The notes under the pieces: model-generated
Told to the model about the DNA's origin: nothing
The model's database searches: none
Seen by the model: only the letters and a program-made list of their open reading frames with translations
Position numbers and translations under genes: made by a program
Assembly (NCBI RefSeq): GCF_027925025.1
Contig: NZ_AP027058.1
Coordinates: 1,736,001 to 1,800,000, forward strand
Length of the DNA stretch: 64,000 nt
Direction: 5' to 3'
From: Limnohabitans sp. MORI2
GTDB taxonomy: Bacteria > Pseudomonadota > Gammaproteobacteria > Burkholderiales > Burkholderiaceae_C
Part shown: one piece after another, positions 35,398 to 44,218 of the stretch
How positions within the stretch are numbered: position 1 is the first letter of the stretch
How the letters are laid out: each line of letters opens with the position of its first letter

Positions 35398-36864
35398 TCA
35401 AGCAATCAAGCTGTGCAACACCTCAGCGTTCATGTGTTGGTCGAGGTAATCGGCCAAGCCTTCAAACACGGTGTCTAGCGTGGGCGTTTGTGCACCAAAC
35501 AACGCATGCAGCACTGCGGGGTCTTCAAACAGGCCATGCAAATAGGTGCCCATCACATTGCCTGCATCGTTTTGCCAAGCCAACGTTGGCATCACCTCGT
35601 GCGCCACTTGCCCCGCCGCCAGCATGGCGCTGTGCGCGTGGGTTTGACCGTGGTGAATTTCGTAGCCACTCACTTGCACGCCCGACAACGCCGACCATGC
35701 GCCGCGCAACGCGCCAAACTGCGCCTGCGTGCGTTGGACGGTTTTATCTGTCGCAAACTGCGTGACCACTGGCAAGAGCCCCAAGCCAGCGGCATTGCCG
35801 TCGATGCCGTGGGTGTCAATCAAGGCCTCGCCCAACATTTGCAAACCACCGCACACGCCGAGCACCGCCCCACCCTGCGCGGCGTGCTGGGCAATGGCGG
35901 CATCTAGACCGTTTGTACGCAACCAAGCCAAGTCACTGCTGGTGTGCTTTGAGCCGGGCAAGATGACCCAATCGGTGGCCTGCAAACCCGCGAGGTCAGC
36001 AGGACTACGCGCCCACAGCAGGCGCACACCAGGCACATTCTTTAATGGTTGAAATTCGTCAAGGTTGCTGATGCGTGGGTAAGCAACGACGGCGACTGTT
36101 TTGCTCACCACACCGGTGGCGCGACTGCGGTCATCAAACACCCCATCTTCTTCGGGCAGACCGTGTTGCCACCACATGGGCAGCACACCCACTGTAGGAA
36201 CACCTGTGCGTGCTTGCAGCATCTCAGGTGCGGGCGGAAGCAGTGATGCATCGCCACGAAACTTATTGAGCACAAAACCAGTGATACGTGCCTGGTCTTC
36301 TGGGGGCAATAAGGCCCATGTGCCGTAGAGATGGGCAAACGCACCGCCTTTGTCGATGTCGGTCACCAGCAGGCAACGCGCATCACCATGACGCGCCACG
36401 CGGAGGTTGACGATGTCGCTGGTCATGAGGTTTATTTCTGCGGGAGAGCCAGCGCCCTCAATTACCACCACGTCATTTTCAGCACGTAACGCGTCAAGCG
36501 ATGCAGCGATATGTGGCCACACTTTTTCGCTGCGACCGCGCCAAGGTGTATTCGTCAGCTCGTTGTTCACCTCGCCTAACAACACCACTTGGCTGTGCGT
36601 GTCGGCTTCGGGTTTGAGCAGCAAAGGGTTCATGCGTACATCTGGCTCGGCTTTGGCTGCGAGTGCTTGGAAGTATTGGGCAGAGCCCACTTCGCCAAGA
36701 CCGTTGTGTGAGGCCACCACGCGCGCGTTGTTGCTCATGTTTTGTGCTTTGAAAGGGGCCACCTTCAACCCTTGACGCGCGTACCAGCGGCACAGCGCTG
36801 TGGTGAGCCAGCTTTTACCTGCGCCACTGGATGTCCCCAACACCATCACACACTTGGCCGTCAT
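35398..36864 (-). CDS. cobQ: Cobyric acid synthase
   Basis: Amidates adenosylcobyrinic acid a,c-diamide at four side chains to give adenosylcobyric acid, using glutamine and ATP. The 488 residues have the synthase domain (GTSSGAGKSWLTTALCRW P-loop, KAQNMSNNARV) and the glutaminase domain with nucleophile cysteine in VLGVCGGLQMLG and late GTYLHGLFED. The ATG at 36864 fits the family; the frame upstream reaches into the btuD intergenic region. It is last in the riboswitch-led cobalamin operon, so uptake and salvage are expressed together. Confidence 0.95.
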   Translation of the reverse strand: MTAKCVMVLGTSSGAGKSWLTTALCRWYARQGLKVAPFKAQNMSNNARVVASHNGLGEVGSAQYFQALAAKAEPDVRMNPLLLKPEADTHSQVVLLGEVNNELTNTPWRGRSEKVWPHIAASLDALRAENDVVVIEGAGSPAEINLMTSDIVNLRVARHGDARCLLVTDIDKGGAFAHLYGTWALLPPEDQARITGFVLNKFRGDASLLPPAPEMLQARTGVPTVGVLPMWWQHGLPEEDGVFDDRSRATGVVSKTVAVVAYPRISNLDEFQPLKNVPGVRLLWARSPADLAGLQATDWVILPGSKHTSSDLAWLRTNGLDAAIAQHAAQGGAVLGVCGGLQMLGEALIDTHGIDGNAAGLGLLPVVTQFATDKTVQRTQAQFGALRGAWSALSGVQVSGYEIHHGQTHAHSAMLAAGQVAHEVMPTLAWQNDAGNVMGTYLHGLFEDPAVLHALFGAQTPTLDTVFEGLADYLDQHMNAEVLHSLIA

Positions 36865-36881
36865 GGCAAATCCTTTGGGTT

Positions 36882-37655
36882 TTAAAGCTTGGGCACCGCC
36901 ACCCACTGACCATTCAGCGAATGGATAGCAATGCGGTTGTCAAACACGGCTTCAACAGCGCGGTGCGTTTCCGCGTCGGTACACGCACCTTGATGGACCA
37001 CACGACCAGCTTGCATCACCACCATGTCATCGGCATGCAGGGCCATGCCGACTTCGTGTAACACACTGATGACGGTGGTGTGTTGCGAGGTGAGACAGCG
37101 CACTTGTTCTAGCCAATCCACTTGGTGAGGTGGATCAAGGTTAGCAAGTGGTTCATCCATCAACATCACTTGCGCTTGCACGGCCATGGCACGTGCCAGC
37201 AGCACGCGCTGACGCTCCCCGCCCGAGAGCTGAGCAATAGAGCGTTCACGCCAGTCCCAAGCTTGGGTGGCTTTCAGCGCAGTCTCTACCACCGCATGGT
37301 CGTTCTCATTGGGCGCAGCCAACCAATCTTGATGCGGCATTCGCCCGAGCATGACCACATCCCATACGCGCAAATCGTCAGACGTTGATTCGTTTTGGCC
37401 TAGCCACGACAACTGCTGCGCGCGCTCTTTGCGGTTCATGGCCACGAGCTCTTGGTCGAATAAAAAGATGCGGCCACTGACTGGCAACAACCCTGCCATG
37501 GCTTTGAGCAAAGTGGACTTGCCCGCGCCGTTGGGTCCGACGATGCTGGTCCAACGCCCCGCCGCAAACGACATGTCAATGCCGTGCAACACCTCTTGCC
37601 CTGCAAGAGACACATGCACATCGCGCAAACGCAAAGCCATCAGCGGCGCATTCAT
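36882..37655 (-). CDS. btuD: Cobalamin ABC transporter ATP-binding protein
   Basis: A 257-residue FepC/BtuD-type ATPase: Walker A GPNGAGKST, signature LSGGERQRVLLARA, Walker B VMLMDEPLANLDP, switch VISVLHEVGMAL. Its ATG at 37655 overlaps the btuC stop (ATGA). With BtuC and BtuF it imports cobalamin across the inner membrane. Haem or siderophore systems use similar ATPases, but the riboswitch and cobQ make cobalamin the likely substrate. Confidence 0.92.
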   Translation of the reverse strand: MNAPLMALRLRDVHVSLAGQEVLHGIDMSFAAGRWTSIVGPNGAGKSTLLKAMAGLLPVSGRIFLFDQELVAMNRKERAQQLSWLGQNESTSDDLRVWDVVMLGRMPHQDWLAAPNENDHAVVETALKATQAWDWRERSIAQLSGGERQRVLLARAMAVQAQVMLMDEPLANLDPPHQVDWLEQVRCLTSQHTTVISVLHEVGMALHADDMVVMQAGRVVHQGACTDAETHRAVEAVFDNRIAIHSLNGQWVAVPKL

Positions 37656-38665
37656 CGTGCTGCCCTCGCCGTTTGGCTGCGATACATCAACCACAGCAAA
37701 TAGCCACCACCCAAGACAGCGGTCAAGACCCCCACAGGCATCTCTTGCGGTGACAACAACAGTCGTGCCAACAAATCAGCAAACAGCAGCAGAACACCGC
37801 CCATCAAGGTGGACAACAACACAACCCAGTTGTGTTTGGCGTTCACCAAAGAGCGCACCAGGTGCGGCGCAGCCAAGCCCACAAAGGCCACCAAGCCCGT
37901 TTGCGCCACAGCCGTCCCCGTTGCCAATGCCAACACACACACCAGCGCCACACGCACAGGTGCGAGTGGCACCCCCAAGCTCAAGGCAGTCGACTCGCCC
38001 AAGCTCAAAGCGTCCAACACACGGCTCAGGACAAAGGCACTCGTCACACAAAGCAGCAACACACCCAACATCAACACACAAGCATTCCAAGCGATGAAAC
38101 TGGTGGAACCCAACAAAAAGCCTTGCATGCCCTGCAACACATCAGGACGCAAGAGCGTGATGAGCGATGCCAACGCACCCAACACCACACCCACAATCAC
38201 GCCAGCCAATAACAAACGCAAAGTGTGTTGCACGCCACGCGCCAACACAAGCGTGAGCAACACGGCCAGTACCGCGCCCACAAACGCTGCGCCTGTCAAA
38301 CCCAAACGCACCAAAAACTCTGTCGCAAACGGGTTGCCGCCAAACAGTGCCAACGCCACAGCCACACCCAGCGACGCACCGGATGCACTACCCAACAAAT
38401 ACGGATCAGCCAAGGGATTGCGAAACAAGCCTTGCGCTAGTGCACCGGCCAACCCGAGTAACGCACCTGCAGCACAAGCGCCCACACTGCGTGGCAAACG
38501 GATATCCCACACGATTTGCCATGCGGTGTCGTCTTGCAGGGCGGCAAACCAGCTTTCAAACCCTGTGCTGCCTACCGCGCTGCCAAGGGCGATGCCCAGT
38601 GCGCTTAACGCCAACAAACAAAGCGCCACCAGCACAGGCGACCAACGCACGCTGTGAACTGTCAT
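37652..38665 (-). CDS. btuC: Cobalamin ABC transporter permease (FecCD family)
   Basis: A 337-residue permease with about ten membrane helices; family markers include RLPRSVGACAAGALLGLAGALAQGLFRNPLADPYLLGSASGA and VGLAAPHLVRSL. The start overlaps the btuF stop and its end overlaps the btuD start. It forms the channel of the BtuCDF importer. Confidence 0.93.
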   Translation of the reverse strand: MTVHSVRWSPVLVALCLLALSALGIALGSAVGSTGFESWFAALQDDTAWQIVWDIRLPRSVGACAAGALLGLAGALAQGLFRNPLADPYLLGSASGASLGVAVALALFGGNPFATEFLVRLGLTGAAFVGAVLAVLLTLVLARGVQHTLRLLLAGVIVGVVLGALASLITLLRPDVLQGMQGFLLGSTSFIAWNACVLMLGVLLLCVTSAFVLSRVLDALSLGESTALSLGVPLAPVRVALVCVLALATGTAVAQTGLVAFVGLAAPHLVRSLVNAKHNWVVLLSTLMGGVLLLFADLLARLLLSPQEMPVGVLTAVLGGGYLLWLMYRSQTARAAR

Positions 38666-39576
38666 GGCTGACCTCTCAACTTGTCATTGACTTTGCTTGC
38701 ATCGCTTTTGTCAATCAGACATTTCGCCATCAAACGCGCGGCCTCGTCCATACGCGGACCAGCACGCACCAACACATCCGACTCTTCCGATTTGAAATGG
38801 CACACGCGCTGCGTGCGCATGACGCGCATGTTTTGCCATCCGGGGCGCGTGGTCATGTCCGCAAAGTTGCTATCACCCACCATGATGATGTCGGGCTGCG
38901 CACGCACCACAAACTCTGGATTGATTTTGGGAAACGGCCCTAGCGATGCAGGCAAGATGTTGCCCGCACCCAAGCGTTGCAACGTCTCGCCAATGAACGA
39001 CGATTCACTGGCACCATACGGCGCAGCGCTGACTTCAAAGTACACGCGTTGGCCTTTGGCTTTTGCAGGCACTGATTGCGCAGCCGCATTCACGGCTGCA
39101 TCGATATGACGCCAAACGCGATCACTCTCAGCCACTGACACATCCAAAGCTTGTGCCACGATGCGCATGACGCGTTGCACATCGGCATGTGAGCGTGGCT
39201 CTAGCGCCAATACGGTTAAGCCCAAAGCTGCAAAGCGTTCAGCGCCCCGCGCTGAGGTTGCCATCAAGACCAAATCTGGCTTGGCGGCGACCACGCTTTC
39301 AATGTTCGGATCAATGCCACCACCCATACGCGGTAACTTGGCAATGCTCTCGGGCCAGTTGGAATAACGATCCACGCCCACTAGCTTTTGGCACTGTCCT
39401 AATGCACACACTGTCTCAGTGAGTGAAGGTAACAGACTGACGATGCGTTGCACAGGCTTGGCAATGGTCACTTCCACTTGGCGGTCATCGCGCAACACCA
39501 TGGCTTGGGCGATGCTGCCGAACGCCATTAGCGCAACCAGCGCAAACCCGCGAATCGACTTGATACCGTTAAGCAT
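38662..39576 (-). CDS. btuF: Cobalamin-binding periplasmic protein (BtuF-like)
   Basis: A 304-residue binding protein with signal peptide (ALVALMAFGSIAQA) and the helical-backbone metal-receptor fold: PVQRIVSLLPSLTETVCALG, VGVDRYSNWPESI, PDLVLM and the C-terminal PDIIMVGDSNFAD. It receives cobalamin from BtuB/TonB and delivers it to BtuCD. It overlaps the preceding signal-less paralogue by eight bases. Confidence 0.88.
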   Translation of the reverse strand: MLNGIKSIRGFALVALMAFGSIAQAMVLRDDRQVEVTIAKPVQRIVSLLPSLTETVCALGQCQKLVGVDRYSNWPESIAKLPRMGGGIDPNIESVVAAKPDLVLMATSARGAERFAALGLTVLALEPRSHADVQRVMRIVAQALDVSVAESDRVWRHIDAAVNAAAQSVPAKAKGQRVYFEVSAAPYGASESSFIGETLQRLGAGNILPASLGPFPKINPEFVVRAQPDIIMVGDSNFADMTTRPGWQNMRVMRTQRVCHFKSEESDVLVRAGPRMDEAARLMAKCLIDKSDASKVNDKLRGQP

Positions 39577-40372
39577 GCGTTGCCTCCCACTGCTGAATGA
39601 TGCGATGCAACTGTGCTACGCCATCAGTCAAGGCCGCAGGGCCTGGCTGCAAAATATCCGCCGACTTGATTTCAAAAATTTGCTTGTTTCGAACCGCAGG
39701 CACATCGGCCCAGCCTTCACGTGCCGCTGCTTTTTCAGGGCGAAACTTTTTACCGCACAGCGAGCCAATGATGATGTCGGGCGCGCGCTCCACAATGGTT
39801 TGACCGTTGGCAATGATGCGATCTTTGCCCATGGGCATTTGGGCTAGTTCAGGAAAACAATCATCTCCCCCTGCAATGCCAATCAACTCAGACACCCAAC
39901 GAATGCCACTGATGTGCGGCTCATCCCATTCTTCAAAATACACCTTGGGACGGCGCTTGAATGTAGCTGCCGTTTGTTGAATGGCGTCCAACTGTGCACG
40001 CATCTGCTTCAAGCGCTGCAAACCTTGCTCGGCCTGCCCCACCATTGCCGCCACTTGGTAGAGCATCGAAAAAATCTCATCCACACTGCGTTGGTTGAAC
40101 ACCGTGACCTGCACGCCGGCACGGATGAGCAAGGCCGCGATGTCAGCCTGCAAATCAGAAAACCCAAACACGCAATCGGGCTTGAGCGCCAAGATCTTGT
40201 CAATCTTGGCGCTCAAGAATGCGCTCACTTTGGGTTTCTCATCACGCGCACGACGCGGGCGCACGGTGTACCCCGAGATACCCACAATGCGCGCCTCTTC
40301 CCCCAGCATGTACAGCCACTCTGTCGTTTCCTCGGTGAGGCAGACGATGCGTTGGGGGAAAAGATCAAGCAT
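39569..40372 (-). CDS. BtuF-like cobalamin-binding protein without signal peptide
   Basis: A 267-residue protein of the same helical-backbone fold (PQRIVCLTEETTEWLYMLGE, VGISGYTVRP, PDCVFGFSDLQAD, APDIIIGSLCG), but it starts only six residues before the fold and has no leader. Just five bases separate it from the btuB stop, leaving no room for an exported form. So it is predicted cytoplasmic, unlike classical BtuF. It might handle cobalamin inside the cell, compete for BtuCD, or be exported by another route. Confidence 0.82.
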   Translation of the reverse strand: MLDLFPQRIVCLTEETTEWLYMLGEEARIVGISGYTVRPRRARDEKPKVSAFLSAKIDKILALKPDCVFGFSDLQADIAALLIRAGVQVTVFNQRSVDEIFSMLYQVAAMVGQAEQGLQRLKQMRAQLDAIQQTAATFKRRPKVYFEEWDEPHISGIRWVSELIGIAGGDDCFPELAQMPMGKDRIIANGQTIVERAPDIIIGSLCGKKFRPEKAAAREGWADVPAVRNKQIFEIKSADILQPGPAALTDGVAQLHRIIQQWEATHA

Positions 40373-40377
40373 TGACG

Positions 40378-42303
40378 TTACTTGGGTTGGTATTGCAAGG
40401 TGGCGTAGATACCGCGGCCTGGGGTGTTAAACCCATATGCCAATTGATACTGGCGATCAAACACGTTCTCCAGTTTCACGCGCGCAGTCCATTCGTTGTC
40501 GATTCTCTTGCTTGCATAGAGTGTCCACAATGTATAGCCTGCTAGCGTATTCGCTGTTGCACCATCTGCGCGCGAACCAGAGGCATAAACCTTCGCGCCT
40601 ACGTCATACATCTGAATAGATCGTGAGAAATCAAGTGACCCATATTCACGTGCACGACGAGCCATTGGCTTATCGTCGCTCACGTTCCATGGATCTTGAC
40701 GCACATATGAAGCCTTCAAACTGTGACCACCCCAAACAACACGCGCGGAAGCCTCAACCCCTTCATTTTGAGTCTTCCCGATATTTGACAAGGCGTAATC
40801 AGGTGCACCACCGTATGCAATGGCATCTTTGGTTTGCGTTTGGAAATAAACAACACGAGCAAACGTTCGATCCGAGGAATAGCTCACACCGGCTTCTTTA
40901 CTTGTATGAGTTTCGGGCTTGATGGTCGCTGAACTAGCGATTTCAGCTGTACCCGGCGCTCTAAACCCTGTTGAAATCGTCGAAGTCAACCGCCAGCTTT
41001 GGTTTAGTTGGTAGCCTGCACCCAGCAGTCCCGATGTCGCACTGGGTTTACTGTTGCTGTCTGAGCCATATTGGTTATGCGACACATCTAATGTGTCTTT
41101 TCTAAGATTGGCCTGCAAACTCAACTTATCAATGGTTGCTGTTGCTCCACCGAAGTAACCATGCGATTCACGTTTCAATGAATATGGGCTATTGCCTTCA
41201 GCTGAAAGTTTCTCGCTCTCAAAATCCGCACCAAATACGGTTTTAACCGCAGGTGTTAATTGGTAAGTGTTGAACCAACGCGCGGCATTTTGCGTGCCTT
41301 CAATTAAACCGTTTTGCCACGATTCGCCATACCCACTGAAGTAACGGGTGCCATTCTTGAAATCTTCATATTTCAAAGTTGATTGCGAAACATCTATGGT
41401 GCTCAACCAATCATCAGTTACGGCTTTTTTGGCATAAATACCAAATGAGTTTGTTTTCTTTTTAAACTTTTGAACATCGGTTGCAACATCACCAATGACA
41501 CCATTAGATGGGTCCGCAGCTTCACCGCTATCTGTATTCACTTGTGCAGTACTCGTCGTAAAACGTGTCCCCAGTGTCAAGCTCGATTCAATTTTTTTCT
41601 CAAACTTTCCTGAAAAATACTCATTGGTATAGCCATCATTATCTGGATTGACACGCGGATTAATCTTCGAATCCATTGAGGATGTTCCTCTGTAGTGGTT
41701 ACGCCCAGCATTGAGATCAAACCTTGAATCGTCATTGGAACCCGAATAGCCAACAGAAAGATTAGCCGTACCAAGAGAGCCATATGTCGCACTACCGTAT
41801 GCTGATGGATTACCCTGTCCTTGGCGAGTCAACACATTAATGACTCCACCCACCGCTGCGTTACCGTACAACGCACTGGCATTACCCCTCAAAACTTCAA
41901 CGCGCTCAACTTGTTGCAATGGAATATCCGTAATTTGCAAGTTCCCATAAGGATCAACTTGAGAGCGAACGCCGTCAATCAGAATCACTAAATTAGTACT
42001 ATTTTGACCGCGCAAGAAAAATGAAGTCGTTGAACCAGGACCACCTGTACGACCAAACTCAACACCTGCCTCGCCTTGAATCAAATCAGCCAAGCTAGCT
42101 GCTTGTGATTTTTCAATCTCTTGTCGCGTAATCACCGAGACCGAAGACAAAACTTCCGACAAAGGCTGCTCCATACGCGTCGCAGAAATCACCACCGGAT
42201 TAACTTCAATCCCCTGAGCCTGCACAGACGCAGTAACGGCCAAAGCCAACACAGAAAGCGCAGGCGTAAAGACGTGCGCACGAATACGAATAGATTTCTT
42301 CAT
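40378..42303 (-). CDS. btuB: TonB-dependent cobalamin receptor
   Basis: A 641-residue outer-membrane receptor. Signal peptide to about residue 29 (TASVQA), TonB-box-like NPVVISATR, plug domain (LADLIQGEAGVEFGRTGG, VILIDGVRSQVDPYG, VERVEVLRGNASALYGNAAVGGVINVLT) and a 22-strand barrel ending LENVFDRQYQLAYGFNTPG. BtuB-type by context: a cobalamin riboswitch lies directly upstream and BtuFCD genes follow. It is the first gene of the operon. Confidence 0.93.
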   Translation of the reverse strand: MKKSIRIRAHVFTPALSVLALAVTASVQAQGIEVNPVVISATRMEQPLSEVLSSVSVITRQEIEKSQAASLADLIQGEAGVEFGRTGGPGSTTSFFLRGQNSTNLVILIDGVRSQVDPYGNLQITDIPLQQVERVEVLRGNASALYGNAAVGGVINVLTRQGQGNPSAYGSATYGSLGTANLSVGYSGSNDDSRFDLNAGRNHYRGTSSMDSKINPRVNPDNDGYTNEYFSGKFEKKIESSLTLGTRFTTSTAQVNTDSGEAADPSNGVIGDVATDVQKFKKKTNSFGIYAKKAVTDDWLSTIDVSQSTLKYEDFKNGTRYFSGYGESWQNGLIEGTQNAARWFNTYQLTPAVKTVFGADFESEKLSAEGNSPYSLKRESHGYFGGATATIDKLSLQANLRKDTLDVSHNQYGSDSNSKPSATSGLLGAGYQLNQSWRLTSTISTGFRAPGTAEIASSATIKPETHTSKEAGVSYSSDRTFARVVYFQTQTKDAIAYGGAPDYALSNIGKTQNEGVEASARVVWGGHSLKASYVRQDPWNVSDDKPMARRAREYGSLDFSRSIQMYDVGAKVYASGSRADGATANTLAGYTLWTLYASKRIDNEWTARVKLENVFDRQYQLAYGFNTPGRGIYATLQYQPK

Positions 42304-42363
42304 GATTTAAATACCAACTGGATGTGCTCTCACCGCCTTCCCCGACAGTGCTTGAGCGATTTA

Positions 42364-42387
42364 GCGGCGCGTTTTAAGGCGCACCGC
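42364..42387 (-). promoter_or_regulatory. Expression-platform hairpin candidate of the cobalamin riboswitch
   Basis: GCGGTGCG and CGCGCCGC arms (7 Watson-Crick pairs and one G-U) with an eight-base loop, directly 3-prime of the aptamer on the minus strand and 61 bases upstream of btuB. It has no strong T run, so it may act on translation or with Rho rather than as an intrinsic terminator. Confidence 0.45.
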
Positions 42388-42608
42388 CACCTTGTTGGCC
42401 GGTATCCGGGCTGGCGGAGACTACCTCTGTCGCCTTCCCAAGCGCTTGTTCAAGGCGCTCAGTGGCTTGTGTGACAGAAGCGGAGCAGTAATGCTCGTCC
42501 GCTTGACCGTTGCGGGGGCAGCGCAGGTTAGGTGTTGTCGCGCTTGGCGACACAACCCTCCTGCTTCCCGTTGAACTGAGGCGTGTGAACCACACCTCGA
42601 GCACCAAC
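42388..42608 (-). ncRNA. Cobalamin riboswitch (btuB leader)
   Basis: On the minus strand this leader has the conserved cobalamin aptamer blocks in the right order: GGGAAGCAGGAGGGTTG (42569-42553), GCTGCCCCCGCAACGGT (42523-42507), the B12 box AGCCACTG (42467-42460), GGGAAGGCG (42439-42431) and AGCCCGGATACCGGCC (42413-42398), with closing arms GTTGG and CCAAC at the ends. It should switch off btuB and the downstream cob/btu genes when adenosylcobalamin is plentiful. This accounts for the 355-base stretch without a protein gene. Confidence 0.95.
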
Positions 42609-42658
42609 ATTGATAATTTTAACGATTTACCTTTCAGCCACCTTAAAATCGTGCGGCC

Positions 42659-42880
42659 ATGCCACAAACATCCCTGATCGATCAAATTGCCCAGCGTGTC
42701 GAGCATTTATTGCTGCGTCACGAAGAGTTGCAACGCACCAATGCCTTGTTAGCGACTCAAGTCCAAGAACTCACACACGAGCGTGATTTGCTCAAATCAC
42801 GCTTGGGCGCAGCTCGCCACCGCATTGATGCATTGATAGATCGCCTACCTCAAGGCGCCGAAGCCAAGGACAACGCATGA
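42659..42880 (+). CDS. ZapB-like / TIGR02449 coiled-coil cell-division protein
   Basis: A 73-residue, almost entirely coiled-coil protein: LIDQIAQRVEHLLLRHEELQRTNALLATQVQELTHERDLLKSRL. It matches the small coiled-coil protein that precedes zapA in many beta- and gammaproteobacteria. Its stop overlaps the zapA start (ATGA), so both are coupled; a role with ZapA at the FtsZ ring is inferred. Confidence 0.87.
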   Translation: MPQTSLIDQIAQRVEHLLLRHEELQRTNALLATQVQELTHERDLLKSRLGAARHRIDALIDRLPQGAEAKDNA

Positions 42881-43182
42881 AACAGATCGAAGTTCAAATC
42901 ATGGGCCAAGGCTATGTGTTGGGCTGCCCCGAAGGCGGTGAAACACGCTTGGGCGAAGCTGTGGCCAAGGTGGATGAGGCCATGTGCAAAATCCGCGATG
43001 CTGGCAAGATCAAGGCCCGCGACCGTATTGCGGTGTTAGCAGCCCTCAACTTGGCATTTGACTTGACCGATCGCCCTGCCGCAGCAGCAGTCAGTGGCGA
43101 CAGCAGCACCTCCAGCACCGACCTGCACAATCTGTTGCAGCGCATGGATGCGGTGCTCGCACGCGACAACCAACTCATCTAA
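42877..43182 (+). CDS. zapA: Cell division protein ZapA
   Basis: A 101-residue FtsZ-ring stabiliser: KQIEVQIMGQGYVLGCPEGGE (N-terminal sheet), then KVDEAMCKIRDAGKIKARDRIAVLAALNLAFDL and a C-terminal helix LHNLLQRMDAVLARD. ZapA tetramers crosslink FtsZ filaments. The gene is followed by 6S RNA, the order seen in many proteobacteria. Confidence 0.93.
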   Translation: MKQIEVQIMGQGYVLGCPEGGETRLGEAVAKVDEAMCKIRDAGKIKARDRIAVLAALNLAFDLTDRPAAAAVSGDSSTSSTDLHNLLQRMDAVLARDNQLI

Positions 43183-43189
43183 GCGCGCC

Positions 43190-43195
43190 TACAAT
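43190..43195 (+). promoter_or_regulatory. -10 element of the 6S RNA promoter
   Basis: TACAAT, six bases before the predicted 5-prime end of 6S RNA at 43202. No good -35 is seen, as is common for strongly activated small-RNA promoters with upstream elements; this is inference from position. Confidence 0.55.
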
Positions 43196-43201
43196 CAGCG
43201 C

Positions 43202-43373
43202 GTCTGCAAGCCCTTGGGGCTTTATATTTCCTTGAACCAATGCTCATTGAGCTCGGGCTTGGAACATCGGTCGATGAGCGTGATCGTCTCGCGTCAGATG
43301 AACCCAACGTTGACCTGACCTCGCCCACCTGAACCCCCGGTTCAGGATGACGGCCTTGAGGATCCTTGCAGAC
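43202..43373 (+). ncRNA. ssrS: 6S RNA
   Basis: A 172-base RNA whose ends pair perfectly (GTCTGCAAG at 43202 with CTTGCAGAC ending at 43373), giving the long closing stem of 6S RNA; CCTGAA/TTCAGG arms (about 43328-43346) add an internal stem near the central bubble. Placement directly after zapA is the conserved 6S location. 6S RNA binds sigma70 RNA polymerase and shifts transcription in stationary phase. Boundaries come from pairing, not from data. Confidence 0.8.
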
Positions 43374-43402
43374 ACCTTCTATCTTCTAAGGCTTGCACTC
43401 GC

Positions 43403-44218
43403 ATGGACCTCCAACCGCAACTCATCATCGAACTCGCCCTGCTGGGCACTTGCACTGGTTTTTTAGCAGGCTTGCTTGGCATTGGCGGCGGCATGGTGAT
43501 GGTCCCCTTCATCACATTCATGCTCACGCAGCGCGGTGTCGATGCTGACTTGGCGGTCAAAATGGCCATTGCCACATCGATGGCCACCATCATCTTCACT
43601 TCCGTCTCTAGTGTGCGCGCTCACCACAAGCGTGGCGCGGTGCGTTGGGATTTGGTCAAAGGTCTGGCACCCGGCATTGTGTTGGGCAGCATGATTGGCA
43701 GCTTGGGCGTGTTCGCCTTGCTCAAAGGCGCATACCTGGCCATCTTCTTTGGCTTGTTTGTGGGTTTCTCAGCCACGCAAATGTTCTTAGACAAAAAACC
43801 AGCTCCCTCACGCCAAGTGCCTGCTACCGCAGGCCTCATAGGCGCGGGTGGTGTGATTGGTTTTATCTCTGGGCTGGTGGGTGCAGGTGGCGGCTTTATC
43901 AGCGTGCCGTTCATGACCTGGTGCAATGTGGCCATTCACAACGCGGTGGCCACCAGCGCAGCTTTGGGTTTTCCGATTGCCGTGGCCAACGTGGCGGGCT
44001 ACATCATCAGCGGTTTGTCCGTACAAGGCTTACCCGACGATGCATTTGGGTTCATCTGGATTCCCGCCCTGGTGGTGATTGCGGCGTGCAGCGTGCTCAC
44101 TGCCCCCCTAGGCGCCAAGGCCGCGCACATGTTGCCCGTGAAAAAACTCAAGCGCGTGTTTGCCAGCGTGTTGTATGTGCTCGCGGCTTATATGTTTTAC
44201 AAAGGCATCAGCAGTTGA
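43403..44218 (+). CDS. TauE/SafE (TSUP) membrane protein
   Basis: A 271-residue membrane protein with two TSUP repeats (AGLLGIGGGMVMVPF and SGLVGAGGGFISVPF), about eight helices. Substrate unknown: sulfite, thiosulfate or other anions. It follows 6S RNA and is convergent with a DsbD_2/SafE gene. It is only a distant relative of the TSUP protein in the sulfosugar island (6769-7548) and has the higher flank GC, so it is a native copy. Confidence 0.87.
   Translation: MDLQPQLIIELALLGTCTGFLAGLLGIGGGMVMVPFITFMLTQRGVDADLAVKMAIATSMATIIFTSVSSVRAHHKRGAVRWDLVKGLAPGIVLGSMIGSLGVFALLKGAYLAIFFGLFVGFSATQMFLDKKPAPSRQVPATAGLIGAGGVIGFISGLVGAGGGFISVPFMTWCNVAIHNAVATSAALGFPIAVANVAGYIISGLSVQGLPDDAFGFIWIPALVVIAACSVLTAPLGAKAAHMLPVKKLKRVFASVLYVLAAYMFYKGISS

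Noticed and set aside
42374..42706. 110-residue open frame over the btuB leader
   Set aside because: It runs through the cobalamin riboswitch blocks; the conserved RNA signals explain the sequence better than a protein.
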